Below, one piece after another: positions 29,286-41,205 of a stretch of DNA of 64,000 nucleotides. The stretch is from Lentilactobacillus raoultii. Lineage in GTDB: Bacteria > Bacillota > Bacilli > Lactobacillales > Lactobacillaceae. The stretch spans positions 62,001-126,000 of the forward strand of contig NZ_LS422992.1 of NCBI RefSeq assembly GCF_900411375.1. The letters run 5' to 3'. The position numbers and the translations under genes are program-made. Position 1 is the stretch's first letter, and every line of letters begins with the position of its first letter. The notes beneath the pieces were generated by a model that worked only from the letters and a program-made list of their open reading frames with translations, was not told the origin of the DNA and made no database searches.

Positions 29286-30497
29286 GTGGCCCTTCCGTTC
29301 ACTCCAAGTATTCGAGATATGAAAGTAGTGAAACCATTGACAGAAGCAGACATCTTATATCCTGATCAAACAATTGGAATCTTAGGTGATAGTATTAGTA
29401 GTCCGGCGCTCCTTTACATCGCAAAAAAAATGGGCTTTAAAATCGGTATGTACAGTTCAAATGAAAACAGTGAAACAGTTCGTTTGGCAGACTATAAATA
29501 TATTGGCTCTATGGATGACAAGCAGACTTTGAAGATGTTTGCAGAACGTTGTGATGTTGTGGTCTATAATAGCCCGTCAATTGATTCGGCGGTTATTCGG
29601 TATATTTCTCAATTCACTTCGGTTCCCCAAGGAGGCGCTTTGTTGGATATCATTAAAGATCGATTGATCGAGCGTAGCTTTTTTGAAACCCTTAATATTA
29701 ATATGGCACCTTACGCGACGATTGTAACGCTTGAAGATATTTACCAATCGATTAACTCAATTGGTTATCCAGCCATTTTAAAGCCAATTCAAAGGGGATT
29801 GTTGGGTGATAAGGAACTGGTGATTAGAAATCAGGCTGATATTGTGACAGCTTCCGGGTTGCTGGATTCCGGGACTTATGTTATGGAATCATTTGTTGAA
29901 CATGATACAGATTATTCAATCATTGTGACTCGACAAACCGATGGTAAAACAGTTGTATTTCCAATTGTTGAAGTCATTTATGATGGCAAACAAATTATGA
30001 CGGCTTTTACACCAGTTAAACTTGATCCGGCAGTCGAAAAGGAAATGAATCGAATTACAAATGAAATTGCCAAAAATATTGATTACGTTGGTACGTTTGA
30101 GGTCTCACTTTTTTTGGCAAAGAGTGGTTCGATTTATGTTAATCGGGTTGCACCAACATTAAGCCCTGCCGGTTTTCTTTTTGATTACGCGGCCAATGTT
30201 AATGAGTTTGAACAACATATTCGGGCCATTGCAGGTTTACCATTAGCTGAAGCTACTGCAGTAATGCCAACGGTTTTTCAAGCAATTAGACAAAAAGAAT
30301 ATCAGCGTGTTAAAACTCAATGGGTCATAAAAGGGAATTGGCATTTTTCCTTTTATGGTAACAAAACCGAGGATGCCGATGAGCGGGTTGGTCATATTCT
30401 GATTCCTACTAAATCAATCTCGGATACTTTGATGAAGATTGAAGCAACCAGTATTTGGAAAGATATTGACTTTAAATCAAAATACGAGAAAAATTAA
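29286..30497 (+). CDS. PurK-like ATP-grasp protein lacking metal- and substrate-binding residues
   Basis: The 403-residue protein has the overall plan of N5-carboxyaminoimidazole ribonucleotide synthase (PurK): an N-terminal pre-ATP-grasp fold (QTIGILGDSISSPALL), an ATP-grasp domain with YPAILKPIQRG and VMESFVE, and the C-terminal FEQHIRAIAGLPL. However, the two Glu that bind Mg2+ in PurK are replaced: the usual VELF reads VSLF, and NEIAP reads NRVAP. The substrate motif RPHNSGH reads TLSPAGF. No other pur gene is near. It is probably not an active PurK; its actual role is unknown. Start is GTG 29286; a Met 11 residues later is an alternative. Confidence 0.8.
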   Translation: MALPFTPSIRDMKVVKPLTEADILYPDQTIGILGDSISSPALLYIAKKMGFKIGMYSSNENSETVRLADYKYIGSMDDKQTLKMFAERCDVVVYNSPSIDSAVIRYISQFTSVPQGGALLDIIKDRLIERSFFETLNINMAPYATIVTLEDIYQSINSIGYPAILKPIQRGLLGDKELVIRNQADIVTASGLLDSGTYVMESFVEHDTDYSIIVTRQTDGKTVVFPIVEVIYDGKQIMTAFTPVKLDPAVEKEMNRITNEIAKNIDYVGTFEVSLFLAKSGSIYVNRVAPTLSPAGFLFDYAANVNEFEQHIRAIAGLPLAEATAVMPTVFQAIRQKEYQRVKTQWVIKGNWHFSFYGNKTEDADERVGHILIPTKSISDTLMKIEATSIWKDIDFKSKYEKN

Positions 30498-30502
30498 AAC
30501 TT

Positions 30503-30524
30503 GTCGGAATTTCCGACTTTTTTT
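30503..30524 (+). terminator. Intrinsic terminator after the PurK-like gene
   Basis: GTCGGA (30503-30508) and TCCGAC (30512-30517) form a tight hairpin followed by seven T. Confidence 0.9.
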
Positions 30525-30695
30525 GTGCGATTGAGCTCGTTTTTAAAATTGTTTAAGTTTGTCATTTAAGTTATTAGTAACTCAAATAGTGTGATTAAAT
30601 AAAGTTTGGTGCGGTGTTAAAATTTCAATATGAATGCTGGGTAAATTTAAAAAGATTACTTTTATGATCAAAGGCGAGACGGCCAAACGTATATT

Positions 30696-30704
30696 TGGTA
30701 TAAT
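30696..30704 (+). promoter_or_regulatory. Extended -10 promoter of pcrA
   Basis: TGGTATAAT is a perfect extended -10 without a clear -35. A CCAAA/TTTGG inverted repeat (30683-30698, 6-nt centre) overlaps its upstream edge and could be an operator. The interval 30525-30695 shows nothing else recognisable. Confidence 0.6.
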
Positions 30705-30737
30705 TAATTGGATACTTTTGAGAGGATGGAATAATCA

Positions 30738-32975
30738 GTGATAGAAGATAGTTTACTAAAGGGTTTAAATAAAGACCAACGAGATGCCGTTGTTCATACG
30801 CAAGGCCCAGTTTTGATCATGGCAGGAGCAGGTAGTGGCAAGACACGTGTATTAACACATCGAATTGCTTATTTGATTGAACATGATCAGGTATTACCTT
30901 GGAATATTTTGGCAATCACGTTTACCAATAAGGCAGCCCGTGAAATGCGTGAGCGGGTTTCTAAGCTACTTGATGAAGATGGCAATGACGTATGGGTCTC
31001 AACCTTTCATGCTCTCTGTGTGCGTATTTTACGACGTTATATCGATCAATTAGGATTTAACCGGGCGTTTACAATTGCAGATACCAGTGAACAAAGAACC
31101 TTAATCAAACGAGTTCTAAGGGAGTTGAACATTGATCCTAAGAAATTCGATCCACGGTCGATTCTGTTTTCAATCTCAAATGCAAAAAATGATCTGTTAA
31201 CTCCTAAGGCTTTTGAATCTCGGGCGGTTAGTGCATTTGACCAAATCGTTGCTAAGGTTTACAAACGTTATCAAGACGAATTACGTCAAAATGAATCACT
31301 TGATTTTGACGACTTAATTATGATGACGATTGAGCTGTTTGATCAATTTCCCGATGTATTGGCTTACTATCAAGAAAAGTTTCAGTATATTCATGTTGAT
31401 GAATATCAAGATACGAATGAAGCACAATATCGATTGGTTAACACTTTGGCTAAAAAGAATCGAAATATCTGTGTAGTGGGCGATGCCGATCAAAGTATTT
31501 ATGGTTGGCGTGGTGCTAATATGCAAAACATTTTGGATTTCAAAGAAGATTATCCGGATGCCCATGTTACGCTGCTCGAGCAAAATTATCGCTCCACTAA
31601 AACCATTTTAAATGCTGCTAACTCAGTGATTGCAAATAATCAAAATCGGGCAGATAAAAATCTTTGGACAGAAAATGCTCAGGGCGAAAAGATTTCTTAT
31701 TATCGCGGACAAACTGAAAGTGATGAAGCGTTATATATTGTTAGCAAAATTCAAGAAGAAATGAAAAAGTCCAAACGTAGTTATGGTGACTTCTCAATTT
31801 TATATCGAACAAACGCCCAATCACGAGTTATTGAAGAAATGCTCTTAAAAGCGAACATCCCTTATACAATAGTTGGTGGGCATAAGTTTTATGATCGAAA
31901 GGAAATTCGTGATACTTTAGCTTATTTAACATTGTTAGGAAATCCGCGTGATTCGATGAGCTTCGAACGGGTGATTAACGAACCCAAACGTGGGATTGGC
32001 GAAACAAGTTTGGAAAAATTACGGGTGTTTGCCGGCGATCATAATTGGTCGTTACTTGAAGCTGCAAAAAATATTGATCTTGCTAACGAAATTTCAAAGC
32101 GGGCTAAGCGGTCAATTTCATCCTTTGAACAGCTCATTAGTAGCACTGCTAAAAAGATGGCCAATATGACAATTACTGAATTAACAGAAGAAATTCTTGA
32201 TAAAAGTGGCTATATAAGTACGCTCAAAGCCGCCAAAGAAAATTCTCTGCAAGCACAGACGCGTTTAGAAAATTTGGAAGAATTTATTTCCGTTACTCAA
32301 AAATATGATCAAGATAATCCGGATCAAACTGGTCAAGATAATTTAGTTAACTTTTTAAGTGACTTGGCATTAGTTTCTGATCAGGATGATGTTGATGAAA
32401 ATACAGCTGAAGTGACTTTGATGACGTTGCACGCTGCTAAAGGGTTGGAATTCCCGGTTGTCTTTATGATGGGGATGGAAGAGGGACTCTTTCCCTTGGG
32501 ACGAGCTTCTCAACAAGAATCGGAATTACAAGAGGAACGTCGACTGGCTTACGTGGGCATTACTAGAGCAAAGGAAAAGTTATATTTAACAAACGCCTAT
32601 TCACGAATGTTGTATGGCCGACGTCAAAATAACCCTGAATCTCGGTTTATTAAAGAAATTGAACCTGGGCTACTTGACTATGAAAATATTAAACAGCGGG
32701 AAACCGCTCCTTCGACACCGTTTGATCGTCGAACCAGACGTGCAACTGCAACGACTTATCATCGACCTGCTCAAAGAGTTGTTAAACCAAAGGAAACTGG
32801 TGCCAACAGATCATCATGGTCAGTTGGCGATAAGGTTTCTCATAAGAAATGGGGAACTGGAACGGTTGTAAAAATTTCAGGCAGTGGAGAAGATATGGAA
32901 TTAGACATTGCTTTTAATCAACAAGGCATTAAACGTTTGTTAGCAGCTTTTGCCCCGATTACTAAGGAATCCTAA
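30738..32975 (+). CDS. pcrA: ATP-dependent DNA helicase PcrA (UvrD/Rep family)
   Basis: PcrA is a 3'-5' SF1 helicase for nucleotide excision repair, plasmid rolling-circle replication and clearing of recombination filaments. The 745-residue protein has the helicase motifs in order: Q motif LNKDQRDAV, Walker [28 protein letters not shown] (Walker B), [36 protein letters not shown] and YVGITRA. A C-terminal Tudor-like segment ([20 protein letters not shown]) that contacts RNA polymerase in related proteins is present. Start GTG 30738. It leads the pcrA-acetyltransferase-ligA-camS cluster. Confidence 0.97.
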   Translation: MIEDSLLKGLNKDQRDAVVHTQGPVLIMAGAGSGKTRVLTHRIAYLIEHDQVLPWNILAITFTNKAAREMRERVSKLLDEDGNDVWVSTFHALCVRILRRYIDQLGFNRAFTIADTSEQRTLIKRVLRELNIDPKKFDPRSILFSISNAKNDLLTPKAFESRAVSAFDQIVAKVYKRYQDELRQNESLDFDDLIMMTIELFDQFPDVLAYYQEKFQYIHVDEYQDTNEAQYRLVNTLAKKNRNICVVGDADQSIYGWRGANMQNILDFKEDYPDAHVTLLEQNYRSTKTILNAANSVIANNQNRADKNLWTENAQGEKISYYRGQTESDEALYIVSKIQEEMKKSKRSYGDFSILYRTNAQSRVIEEMLLKANIPYTIVGGHKFYDRKEIRDTLAYLTLLGNPRDSMSFERVINEPKRGIGETSLEKLRVFAGDHNWSLLEAAKNIDLANEISKRAKRSISSFEQLISSTAKKMANMTITELTEEILDKSGYISTLKAAKENSLQAQTRLENLEEFISVTQKYDQDNPDQTGQDNLVNFLSDLALVSDQDDVDENTAEVTLMTLHAAKGLEFPVVFMMGMEEGLFPLGRASQQESELQEERRLAYVGITRAKEKLYLTNAYSRMLYGRRQNNPESRFIKEIEPGLLDYENIKQRETAPSTPFDRRTRRATATTYHRPAQRVVKPKETGANRSSWSVGDKVSHKKWGTGTVVKISGSGEDMELDIAFNQQGIKRLLAAFAPITKES

Positions 32976-32988
32976 AGGTTACGAAAAT

Positions 32989-33591
32989 ATGAGTTTGGAA
33001 AAGCAAATGAGAAATGGCGAAGTTTATCGTGAATCGGGTTTTAAAAATCCGACTGACGTCAACTATGCAGAGCAACTAGCTAAGCAGCGGCTCAACGGAA
33101 AGCGGCTGTCCTTTAAATTTAATCATACCGACCCAAGTGATGAAGCCATTCGACAATCGGTAATAAAGCAACTGTTTAAGCACGTTGGTAGTCGGCCCTT
33201 CATAGAGGGACCACTTTATACATCTTATGGTTGCAATACCACAATTGGCGATGACTTTTATGCAAATTTTAATTTAACCATTGTTGATGATGTGGATGTC
33301 CGAATAGGTAATCATGTGATGTGTGGACCAAATGTGATGATCTCGGTGACGGGTCACCCACTAGAAGGCCCTAAGCGACGACAAGGTGAACAGTTTAGCC
33401 GATCGATTCAAATTGGTGATGACGTGTGGATTGGCGGTAATGTGAGCATTCTTCCCGGTATAACAATTGGTCATAATGTGGTCGTTGGCGCAGGGAGTGT
33501 TGTTACTCATGACATTCCGGATAACTCGGTTGTCGTTGGTGTTCCTGGTAGGATAATCAAACGGTTGCCACCCATTAACAATCAGATTTGA
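32989..33591 (+). CDS. Sugar O-acetyltransferase (maltose/galactoside acetyltransferase family)
   Basis: This left-handed beta-helix enzyme transfers acetyl from acetyl-CoA to a sugar hydroxyl. The 200-residue protein has the N-terminal Mac domain ([14 protein letters not shown]) and hexapeptide repeats from about residue 75. The active-site His appears in [12 protein letters not shown], and the C-terminal repeats read [21 protein letters not shown] 32989 is chosen since an earlier in-frame start would lie inside pcrA and lacks a ribosome site. Its placement between pcrA and ligA is unusual and looks like an insertion into the common pcrA-ligA pair. Natural substrate unknown. Confidence 0.88.
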   Translation: MSLEKQMRNGEVYRESGFKNPTDVNYAEQLAKQRLNGKRLSFKFNHTDPSDEAIRQSVIKQLFKHVGSRPFIEGPLYTSYGCNTTIGDDFYANFNLTIVDDVDVRIGNHVMCGPNVMISVTGHPLEGPKRRQGEQFSRSIQIGDDVWIGGNVSILPGITIGHNVVVGAGSVVTHDIPDNSVVVGVPGRIIKRLPPINNQI

Positions 33592-33613
33592 GCAGATAAT
33601 AATTAATGATTAA

Positions 33614-35659
<2,046 letters not shown>

Positions 35660-35676
35660 CAATGGAGGAATTAATT

Positions 35677-36819
35677 TTGAAAAAAATATTTCTGGGACTT
35701 TCGGTACTTTTAACCGGAGTTCTACTGACGGCCTGTGGGAGCGTTGATAATTTATCAAATGATACAAGCAATTCCGGCAGCTCAAAAGCTAAAACCCAGT
35801 TAACGGGTCAAACCAATACCGGTTATTATCAAGGAGTCATTAAAAACGGTCATTATCAGACTAGTAAGTCTCGAGGTGTCAGTGTTCAACAGGAATCAAA
35901 TCAATTTAATATTAAAGGATTTGAAAGTGGCTTGTTGGATATCTCTAAAAAGGAATTTTCTACTAAGAAATACGTTTTTGAAGAGGGCCAGTATCTCTCA
36001 ACCAAAAAAGTTGAGGCCTGGTTGGGACGAAAATCAAAGTCAAATCCAACTGGTTTGAATCCTAAAAAGTCGAAATCAACCAACCCTAACACCAGAACGC
36101 CGGTTTACCTGTCACAAATTAATGAACAGGATTTTATGACTCAAAATGGTAAATCTTTGAAACTTCAAGGAATGACGGTCGGGTTGGCCATTAATTCTGT
36201 TGATTACTATAAGAAAAAACAGTATGGGCCGACTTATGAAACACATATTTCGAATGCTCAAATCAGTCGCGAAGGTAAAAAAATTGCGGGTCAAGTTTTG
36301 CAAAGATTACGTAGTAATAAAAAATTAAAAAACATTCCGATTGTCATTGCACTTTATAAACAGGCCTCTGATGATAGTTTGGTTGGCGGTAACTTTTTTG
36401 CTTATTCAACTAATAATAGTGGTTCGAATACGATTAATAAATGGACAAAAGTCAATCAAAAAAATTATGTTTTTCCACTGCAATCCAACAAAAAGGGACC
36501 AAGTCAAAATGATGAGGATTCCTTTGACAACTTTAAGTCACAAGTTCAAACCTTCTTCCCTAATTTAAGCGGTGTTACTGCCCAAGCACAATATACAGAT
36601 GGCTCGCTTAACGGGATGAATATTAATATCACTACCCAATTTTACAGTCAGACAGAGATTATCAGCTTTACTCAATACATTCAAAGTGCAGCTCAAAAAT
36701 ATTTGCCTGCTAATGCCCCTATTGATATTACGGTTCAGTCGACTGAGGGGATTCAAAGCTTCTTGAGTCGTAAGGCAAATGAGAAAAAGTTTTCTGCTCA
36801 TATCTTTAACAGTTACTAA
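35677..36819 (+). CDS. camS: CamS-family lipoprotein (sex pheromone precursor family)
   Basis: This is a predicted membrane-anchored lipoprotein of the CamS family, whose signal peptide in enterococci gives rise to the cAM373 sex pheromone; the function of the mature protein is unclear. The 380-residue protein has a lipoprotein signal (MKKIFLGLSVLLTGVLLTAC) with the modified Cys at residue 20. TTG 35677 is chosen over ATG 35662 because GGAGGA (35664-35669) is spaced correctly for it and the signal peptide then begins with MKK. It sits between ligA and gatCAB as in many lactobacilli. Confidence 0.9.
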   Translation: MKKIFLGLSVLLTGVLLTACGSVDNLSNDTSNSGSSKAKTQLTGQTNTGYYQGVIKNGHYQTSKSRGVSVQQESNQFNIKGFESGLLDISKKEFSTKKYVFEEGQYLSTKKVEAWLGRKSKSNPTGLNPKKSKSTNPNTRTPVYLSQINEQDFMTQNGKSLKLQGMTVGLAINSVDYYKKKQYGPTYETHISNAQISREGKKIAGQVLQRLRSNKKLKNIPIVIALYKQASDDSLVGGNFFAYSTNNSGSNTINKWTKVNQKNYVFPLQSNKKGPSQNDEDSFDNFKSQVQTFFPNLSGVTAQAQYTDGSLNGMNINITTQFYSQTEIISFTQYIQSAAQKYLPANAPIDITVQSTEGIQSFLSRKANEKKFSAHIFNSY

Positions 36820-36821
36820 TT

Positions 36822-36850
36822 TTGTAAGAAATCTGCCCAGTTAATATGTT
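36822..36850 (+). promoter_or_regulatory. Possible promoter of gatCAB
   Basis: TTGTAA (36822-36827) and TATGTT (36845-36850) are 17 bp apart, 4 of 6 matches each, in the 85-nt gap after camS. Confidence 0.45.
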
Positions 36851-36904
36851 AAAATGAACATTGTTGTTAAAATTTACTAATTTTCAGAAGAGAGAAGGAT
36901 ATCA

Positions 36905-37216
36905 ATGACTGAAAAGATCTCCGAAGATCAAGTAAAACACGTTGCCCAACTGGCCAAGTTAAAGATTGACGATAATCAATTACCTTATTTCACTACCCAG
37001 TTAGACAAAATCATTGGTTTATTTGAAACTTTGAGCAAGGTTGATACTGATGGCGTTGAGCCAACAAGCAGTGTGACCGACCAGATCAACGTAATGCGTG
37101 AAGACATTGCCGATAATTGGCACCAACGTCAGGCGTTACTTGATAATGCTCCAGATACTCAAGATGGTTATATCAGAGTTCCAACAATTATCGATGAAAG
37201 TGGGTCGAATGAATAA
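36905..37216 (+). CDS. gatC: Aspartyl/glutamyl-tRNA amidotransferase subunit C
   Basis: GatC is the small stabilising subunit that wraps around GatA and GatB. The 103-residue product has [15 protein letters not shown] at the N-terminus and the [11 protein letters not shown] and MREDIADNW segments. GAGAAGGA ribosome site. It overlaps gatA by one base. Confidence 0.96.
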   Translation: MTEKISEDQVKHVAQLAKLKIDDNQLPYFTTQLDKIIGLFETLSKVDTDGVEPTSSVTDQINVMREDIADNWHQRQALLDNAPDTQDGYIRVPTIIDESGSNE

Positions 37217-38679
37217 TGAATTATTTTGATCAATCTTTGACCAGCATTCACAAGCAGTTGGTGAACAAAGACATTTCTGCCGCGGAACTAACCAAGCAAA
37301 CCTTGGATAACATTAAACAGGTTGACGGTGAGATTAATGCGTTTTTAGCGCTTAACGAAACGAATGCTTTGGCACAAGCCAAACAGCTTGATGAAAAGGG
37401 CATTGAATCAGATAACCTATTATCTGGTATGCCGGTTGCGATTAAAGATAACATTGTTACCAAAGGGTTGAAAACGACGGCTGCTTCAAAAATATTAGAA
37501 AACTTTACGCCAATTTATGACGCAACCGTCACCCAGAAAATGAATCAGGCTGGGACGATTACCGTCGGTAAGACCAACATGGATGAGTTTGCAATGGGGG
37601 GTTCCACTGAAAACTCTGCTTTTAAAGTGACGCATAACCCATGGGATAAAACAAAGGTTCCTGGTGGTTCTTCAGGTGGTTCAGCTGCAGCAGTGGCAGC
37701 TGGAGAAGTAATTGCTTCTTTGGGATCAGATACAGGTGGTTCGATTCGTCAGCCAGCATCTTTTAATGGGGTTGTCGGAATGAAACCAACTTACGGTCGA
37801 GTTTCCAGATGGGGATTGATTGCTTTTGGTTCCAGTTTGGATCAAATTGGGCCGATCACCAGAAACGTTCCTGATAATGCCACATTGCTCAATGTGATTG
37901 CCGGTCACGATGATCATGATCTGACTTCTTCAACCAAAGAGGTTCCTGATTTCACAAGTACACTCAACAAGGGCGTTAAGGGACTTAAAATTGGGATTCC
38001 AACTGAGTTTATGGCTCAAGGATTGGATGAAGATGTGAAGCGAGTTGTTGATCAAACAGCTGACACCTTTAAAAAGCTGGGTGCAACGGTTGATGAAGTG
38101 TCCTTACCGCACACGAAATACGGGGTTGCTGCTTATTACATCATTTCTTCGTCTGAAGCTTCATCAAACCTGCAACGATTTGACGGGATTCGATATGGTC
38201 GACGTGCTAAGGATGTTAAAAACTTAGAAGAACTCTATGTTAAATCACGTTCTGAAGGCTTTGGCGATGAGGTTAAGCGTCGAATTATGTTAGGGACATT
38301 CTCATTATCAGCCGGCTTTTATGACGCTTACTTCAAAAAAGCCGCACAAGTCCGAACGTTAATGATCAATGACTTTACCAAGGTCTTTAAGGACTATGAT
38401 TTGATCTTGGCACCAACAGCACCGACGCCGGCTTATGGGATTGGGGAAGATGTTTCCGATCCGATGACGATGTATATGAATGATGTTTTAACTTTACCGG
38501 TTAACCTTGCCGGTCTTCCAGGAATGTCCATTCCTGCTGGTTTTTCAAAAGGATTACCAGTTGGCGTTCAACTAATTGGCCGGCCTTATGATGAGTTGAC
38601 AATCTATCAAGCTGGGAATGCCTTTGAACAAGATACAGATTTTTCAAAACAAGCACCAAAGATGGGAGGAAGCAACTAA
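37216..38679 (+). CDS. gatA: Aspartyl/glutamyl-tRNA amidotransferase subunit A
   Basis: GatA releases ammonia from glutamine for conversion of Glu-tRNA(Gln) or Asp-tRNA(Asn) to the amidated forms. The 487-residue protein has the amidase Lys-Ser-Ser triad: Lys in VAIKDNIV, Ser in [16 protein letters not shown] and Ser in [12 protein letters not shown]. It is one base overlapped on each side by gatC and gatB. Its presence implies that the organism makes Gln-tRNA indirectly. Confidence 0.97.
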   Translation: MNYFDQSLTSIHKQLVNKDISAAELTKQTLDNIKQVDGEINAFLALNETNALAQAKQLDEKGIESDNLLSGMPVAIKDNIVTKGLKTTAASKILENFTPIYDATVTQKMNQAGTITVGKTNMDEFAMGGSTENSAFKVTHNPWDKTKVPGGSSGGSAAAVAAGEVIASLGSDTGGSIRQPASFNGVVGMKPTYGRVSRWGLIAFGSSLDQIGPITRNVPDNATLLNVIAGHDDHDLTSSTKEVPDFTSTLNKGVKGLKIGIPTEFMAQGLDEDVKRVVDQTADTFKKLGATVDEVSLPHTKYGVAAYYIISSSEASSNLQRFDGIRYGRRAKDVKNLEELYVKSRSEGFGDEVKRRIMLGTFSLSAGFYDAYFKKAAQVRTLMINDFTKVFKDYDLILAPTAPTPAYGIGEDVSDPMTMYMNDVLTLPVNLAGLPGMSIPAGFSKGLPVGVQLIGRPYDELTIYQAGNAFEQDTDFSKQAPKMGGSN

Positions 38680-40100
38680 TGAATTTTGAAACAACGATTG
38701 GGTTGGAAGTCCATGTCGAACTAAAAACGAAGTCAAAAATTTTTAGCCCTTCTCCTGTTGAGTTTGGTGATCAACCAAACGCAAATACGAATGTGATTGA
38801 TTGGGGATATCCTGGTGTATTGCCAACCACCAATAAGGGGGTTGTCCACGATGGCATTATGGCAGGCTTGGCATTACATGCTGAAATCCAACGTCATCCG
38901 CATTTTGATCGAAAGAACTATTTTTATCCTGATAACCCCAAAGCGTATCAAATTACGCAGTCTGAAAAGCCGATTGCCCATGATGGCTGGGTAGAAATTG
39001 AAATTGATGGCAAAAAGAAAAGAATCGGCATTGCGGAAATGCATATTGAGGAAGATGCTGGTAAAAACACTCATGAAGCTGAACATTCTTTTGTGGACTT
39101 AAACCGTCAAGGAACCCCGTTAATTGAAATTGTTTCAAAACCAGATATTACTTCTCCTGAAGAAGCATATGCCTACTTGGAACAATTAAGACAGATTGTC
39201 CAATTTACCGGCATTTCGGATGTCAAAATGGAAGAGGGTTCCATGCGAGTGGATACAAATATTTCAATTCGACCGATTGGCCAAAAGGAGTTTGGAACAA
39301 AGGTCGAAATGAAAAATATCAACTCGTTTAATTATGTTCGAAAGAGTTTGGAATATGAAGAGCAACGCCAACAGCGTGTCTTAATGTCCGGTGGAACGAT
39401 TCAACAGGAGACTCGTCGGTTCGACGAAACGACAGGTCAGACTGAGTTGATGCGGGTTAAGGAAGGCTCTGATGATTACCGCTACTTCCCGGAACCGGAT
39501 TTACCAGCTTTAAATATTTCTCAAGAGTGGATTGATCAGATCGCTAAGGAATTACCGGAACCACCGGCAAAGCGTCGTGAACGTTACGTTAACGAATTAG
39601 GAATTACTGATTACGATGCAATGGTGGTAACTCAAACTAAGGAAATGTCTGATTTCTTTGATCAAATGATTAGTGCGGGTGCTGATGCAAAATTAGCTGC
39701 CAATTATCTTCAAGGAAGCGTTAATGAGTACCTCAATGATAATCAAGTTGATCTTCAGAATACTAAAATCACTCCAGAGCATCTGGCAACGATGATTAAG
39801 TTGATTACTGACGGCACGATTTCTTCAAAGATGGCCAAAAAGGTCTTTAAGGCCATCACTAAGGGTGAGGAACCGAAGAAGTTTGTTGAAGAAAAAGGCA
39901 TGGTTCAGTTATCAGATCCTGCTCAACTTCAACCACTTGTTGATAAAGTTGTGGCAGCTAACCCACAGTCTGTGGAAGACTTTCATAATGGTAAGGATCG
40001 AGCAATCGGCTTCTTGGTTGGTCAAATCATGAAAGAAACTCACGGGAAGGCTAACCCTCAGATTGTCAATAAATTATTGAAAGAGTCTATGAATAAGTAG
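38679..40100 (+). CDS. gatB: Aspartyl/glutamyl-tRNA amidotransferase subunit B
   Basis: GatB binds the misacylated tRNA, phosphorylates it and completes amidation. The 473-residue protein has the GLEVHVEL start, the conserved [12 protein letters not shown] and [11 protein letters not shown] segments and the [10 protein letters not shown] signature. The C-terminal YqeY-like tail domain is present (from about residue 325). GGGAGGA ribosome site within gatA. Confidence 0.97.
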   Translation: MNFETTIGLEVHVELKTKSKIFSPSPVEFGDQPNANTNVIDWGYPGVLPTTNKGVVHDGIMAGLALHAEIQRHPHFDRKNYFYPDNPKAYQITQSEKPIAHDGWVEIEIDGKKKRIGIAEMHIEEDAGKNTHEAEHSFVDLNRQGTPLIEIVSKPDITSPEEAYAYLEQLRQIVQFTGISDVKMEEGSMRVDTNISIRPIGQKEFGTKVEMKNINSFNYVRKSLEYEEQRQQRVLMSGGTIQQETRRFDETTGQTELMRVKEGSDDYRYFPEPDLPALNISQEWIDQIAKELPEPPAKRRERYVNELGITDYDAMVVTQTKEMSDFFDQMISAGADAKLAANYLQGSVNEYLNDNQVDLQNTKITPEHLATMIKLITDGTISSKMAKKVFKAITKGEEPKKFVEEKGMVQLSDPAQLQPLVDKVVAANPQSVEDFHNGKDRAIGFLVGQIMKETHGKANPQIVNKLLKESMNK

Positions 40101-40115
40101 AAGGTCGGAATTGTG

Positions 40116-41120
40116 ATGCGAAAACGGGCAAGAGTGATATATAATCCAACTTCCGGAAGGGAAATTTTAAAGCAGAAAATGGTTGATATCTTGGATGTCT
40201 TCGAACACGCCGGATATGAAACCAGCGCTTTTGCGACCACTCCGGAAAAGGATTCCGCAAAGAACGAAGCACGGCGAGCTGCCCAAGATGGGTTTGAATT
40301 AATTGTTGCGGCTGGTGGTGATGGGACGATTAATGAAGTTGCGAATGGTGTGGCAGCACTAAAAAAGCGTCCCCAAATGGCCATTATTCCTGCTGGAACA
40401 ACTAATGATTACGCACGAGCACTTCATATACCGCGTGAAGACCCGGTTGAAGCTGCCAAGATTATTTATAAGAACCAGATGATCAAAATGGATATTGGCC
40501 GAGCTGGTGAAAATTATTTCATTAACATTGCGGCTGGTGGTTTACTAACTGAATTAACGTATGATGTCCCATCAGATTTAAAAACCTTCTTTGGCTATTT
40601 TGCTTACTTGGTTAAAGGTGCTGAACTCCTTCCAAGAATTAAGCCGATTGAAATGGACATCAAATATGATGAAGGCGAATTTAAAGGAAAAGCATCGATG
40701 TTCTTCTTGGCATTGACTAATTCTGTTGGTGGATTTGAACAAATCGTTCCGGATGCATCACTGGATGATGGAAAATTTACGTTAATTATTGTAAAAACCA
40801 GTAATTTAGTAGAAATTCTTCACTTAGCTTCAAAGGTGTTTAACGGTGGCCGGCACGTTGATGATCCACGAATTATTTACAAAAAGACGCGTAAAGTCAT
40901 GGCCAAACCTGTTAAAACCGATGATCGGATGTTAATTAATCTTGACGGTGAATACGGTGGGGATGCGCCAATGACTTTTGTTGATTTAAGGCAACACATC
41001 ACATTTTTTGCCAACCTTGATGAAATTCCAGATGATGCTTATTCTGATGAAACTAATGAAATGAGACAAGTCGAGCAGAACTTCGTCAAAGGTGTTGACA
41101 AGTTACCCGATAAAGAATAG
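40116..41120 (+). CDS. dagK: Diacylglycerol kinase, DagK type
   Basis: DagK phosphorylates diacylglycerol released by lipoteichoic acid synthesis, returning it to phospholipid synthesis. The 334-residue soluble protein starts MRKRARVIYNPTSGR and has the lipid-kinase catalytic motif AAGGDGTINEVANG with ATP-binding GTTNDYARAL. A GTG one codon upstream (40113) is an alternative start. It follows gatB by 15 nt; this gatB-dagK-methyltransferase order is common in lactobacilli. Confidence 0.93.
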   Translation: MRKRARVIYNPTSGREILKQKMVDILDVFEHAGYETSAFATTPEKDSAKNEARRAAQDGFELIVAAGGDGTINEVANGVAALKKRPQMAIIPAGTTNDYARALHIPREDPVEAAKIIYKNQMIKMDIGRAGENYFINIAAGGLLTELTYDVPSDLKTFFGYFAYLVKGAELLPRIKPIEMDIKYDEGEFKGKASMFFLALTNSVGGFEQIVPDASLDDGKFTLIIVKTSNLVEILHLASKVFNGGRHVDDPRIIYKKTRKVMAKPVKTDDRMLINLDGEYGGDAPMTFVDLRQHITFFANLDEIPDDAYSDETNEMRQVEQNFVKGVDKLPDKE

Positions 41121-41138
41121 TTTAATAAGTTGTTGAAG

Positions 41139-41173
41139 AAAATTGCGATTCGAATTCTCGACTCGCAATTTTT
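41139..41173 (+). terminator. Intrinsic terminator after dagK
   Basis: AAAATTGCGA (41139-41148) pairs with TCGCAATTTT (41163-41172), with further pairing in the centre, and the distal arm runs into a T-rich tract. Confidence 0.85.
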
Positions 41174-41205
41174 ATTTTTAAATGGATTAATTAAAGGTGA
41201 ATAAA

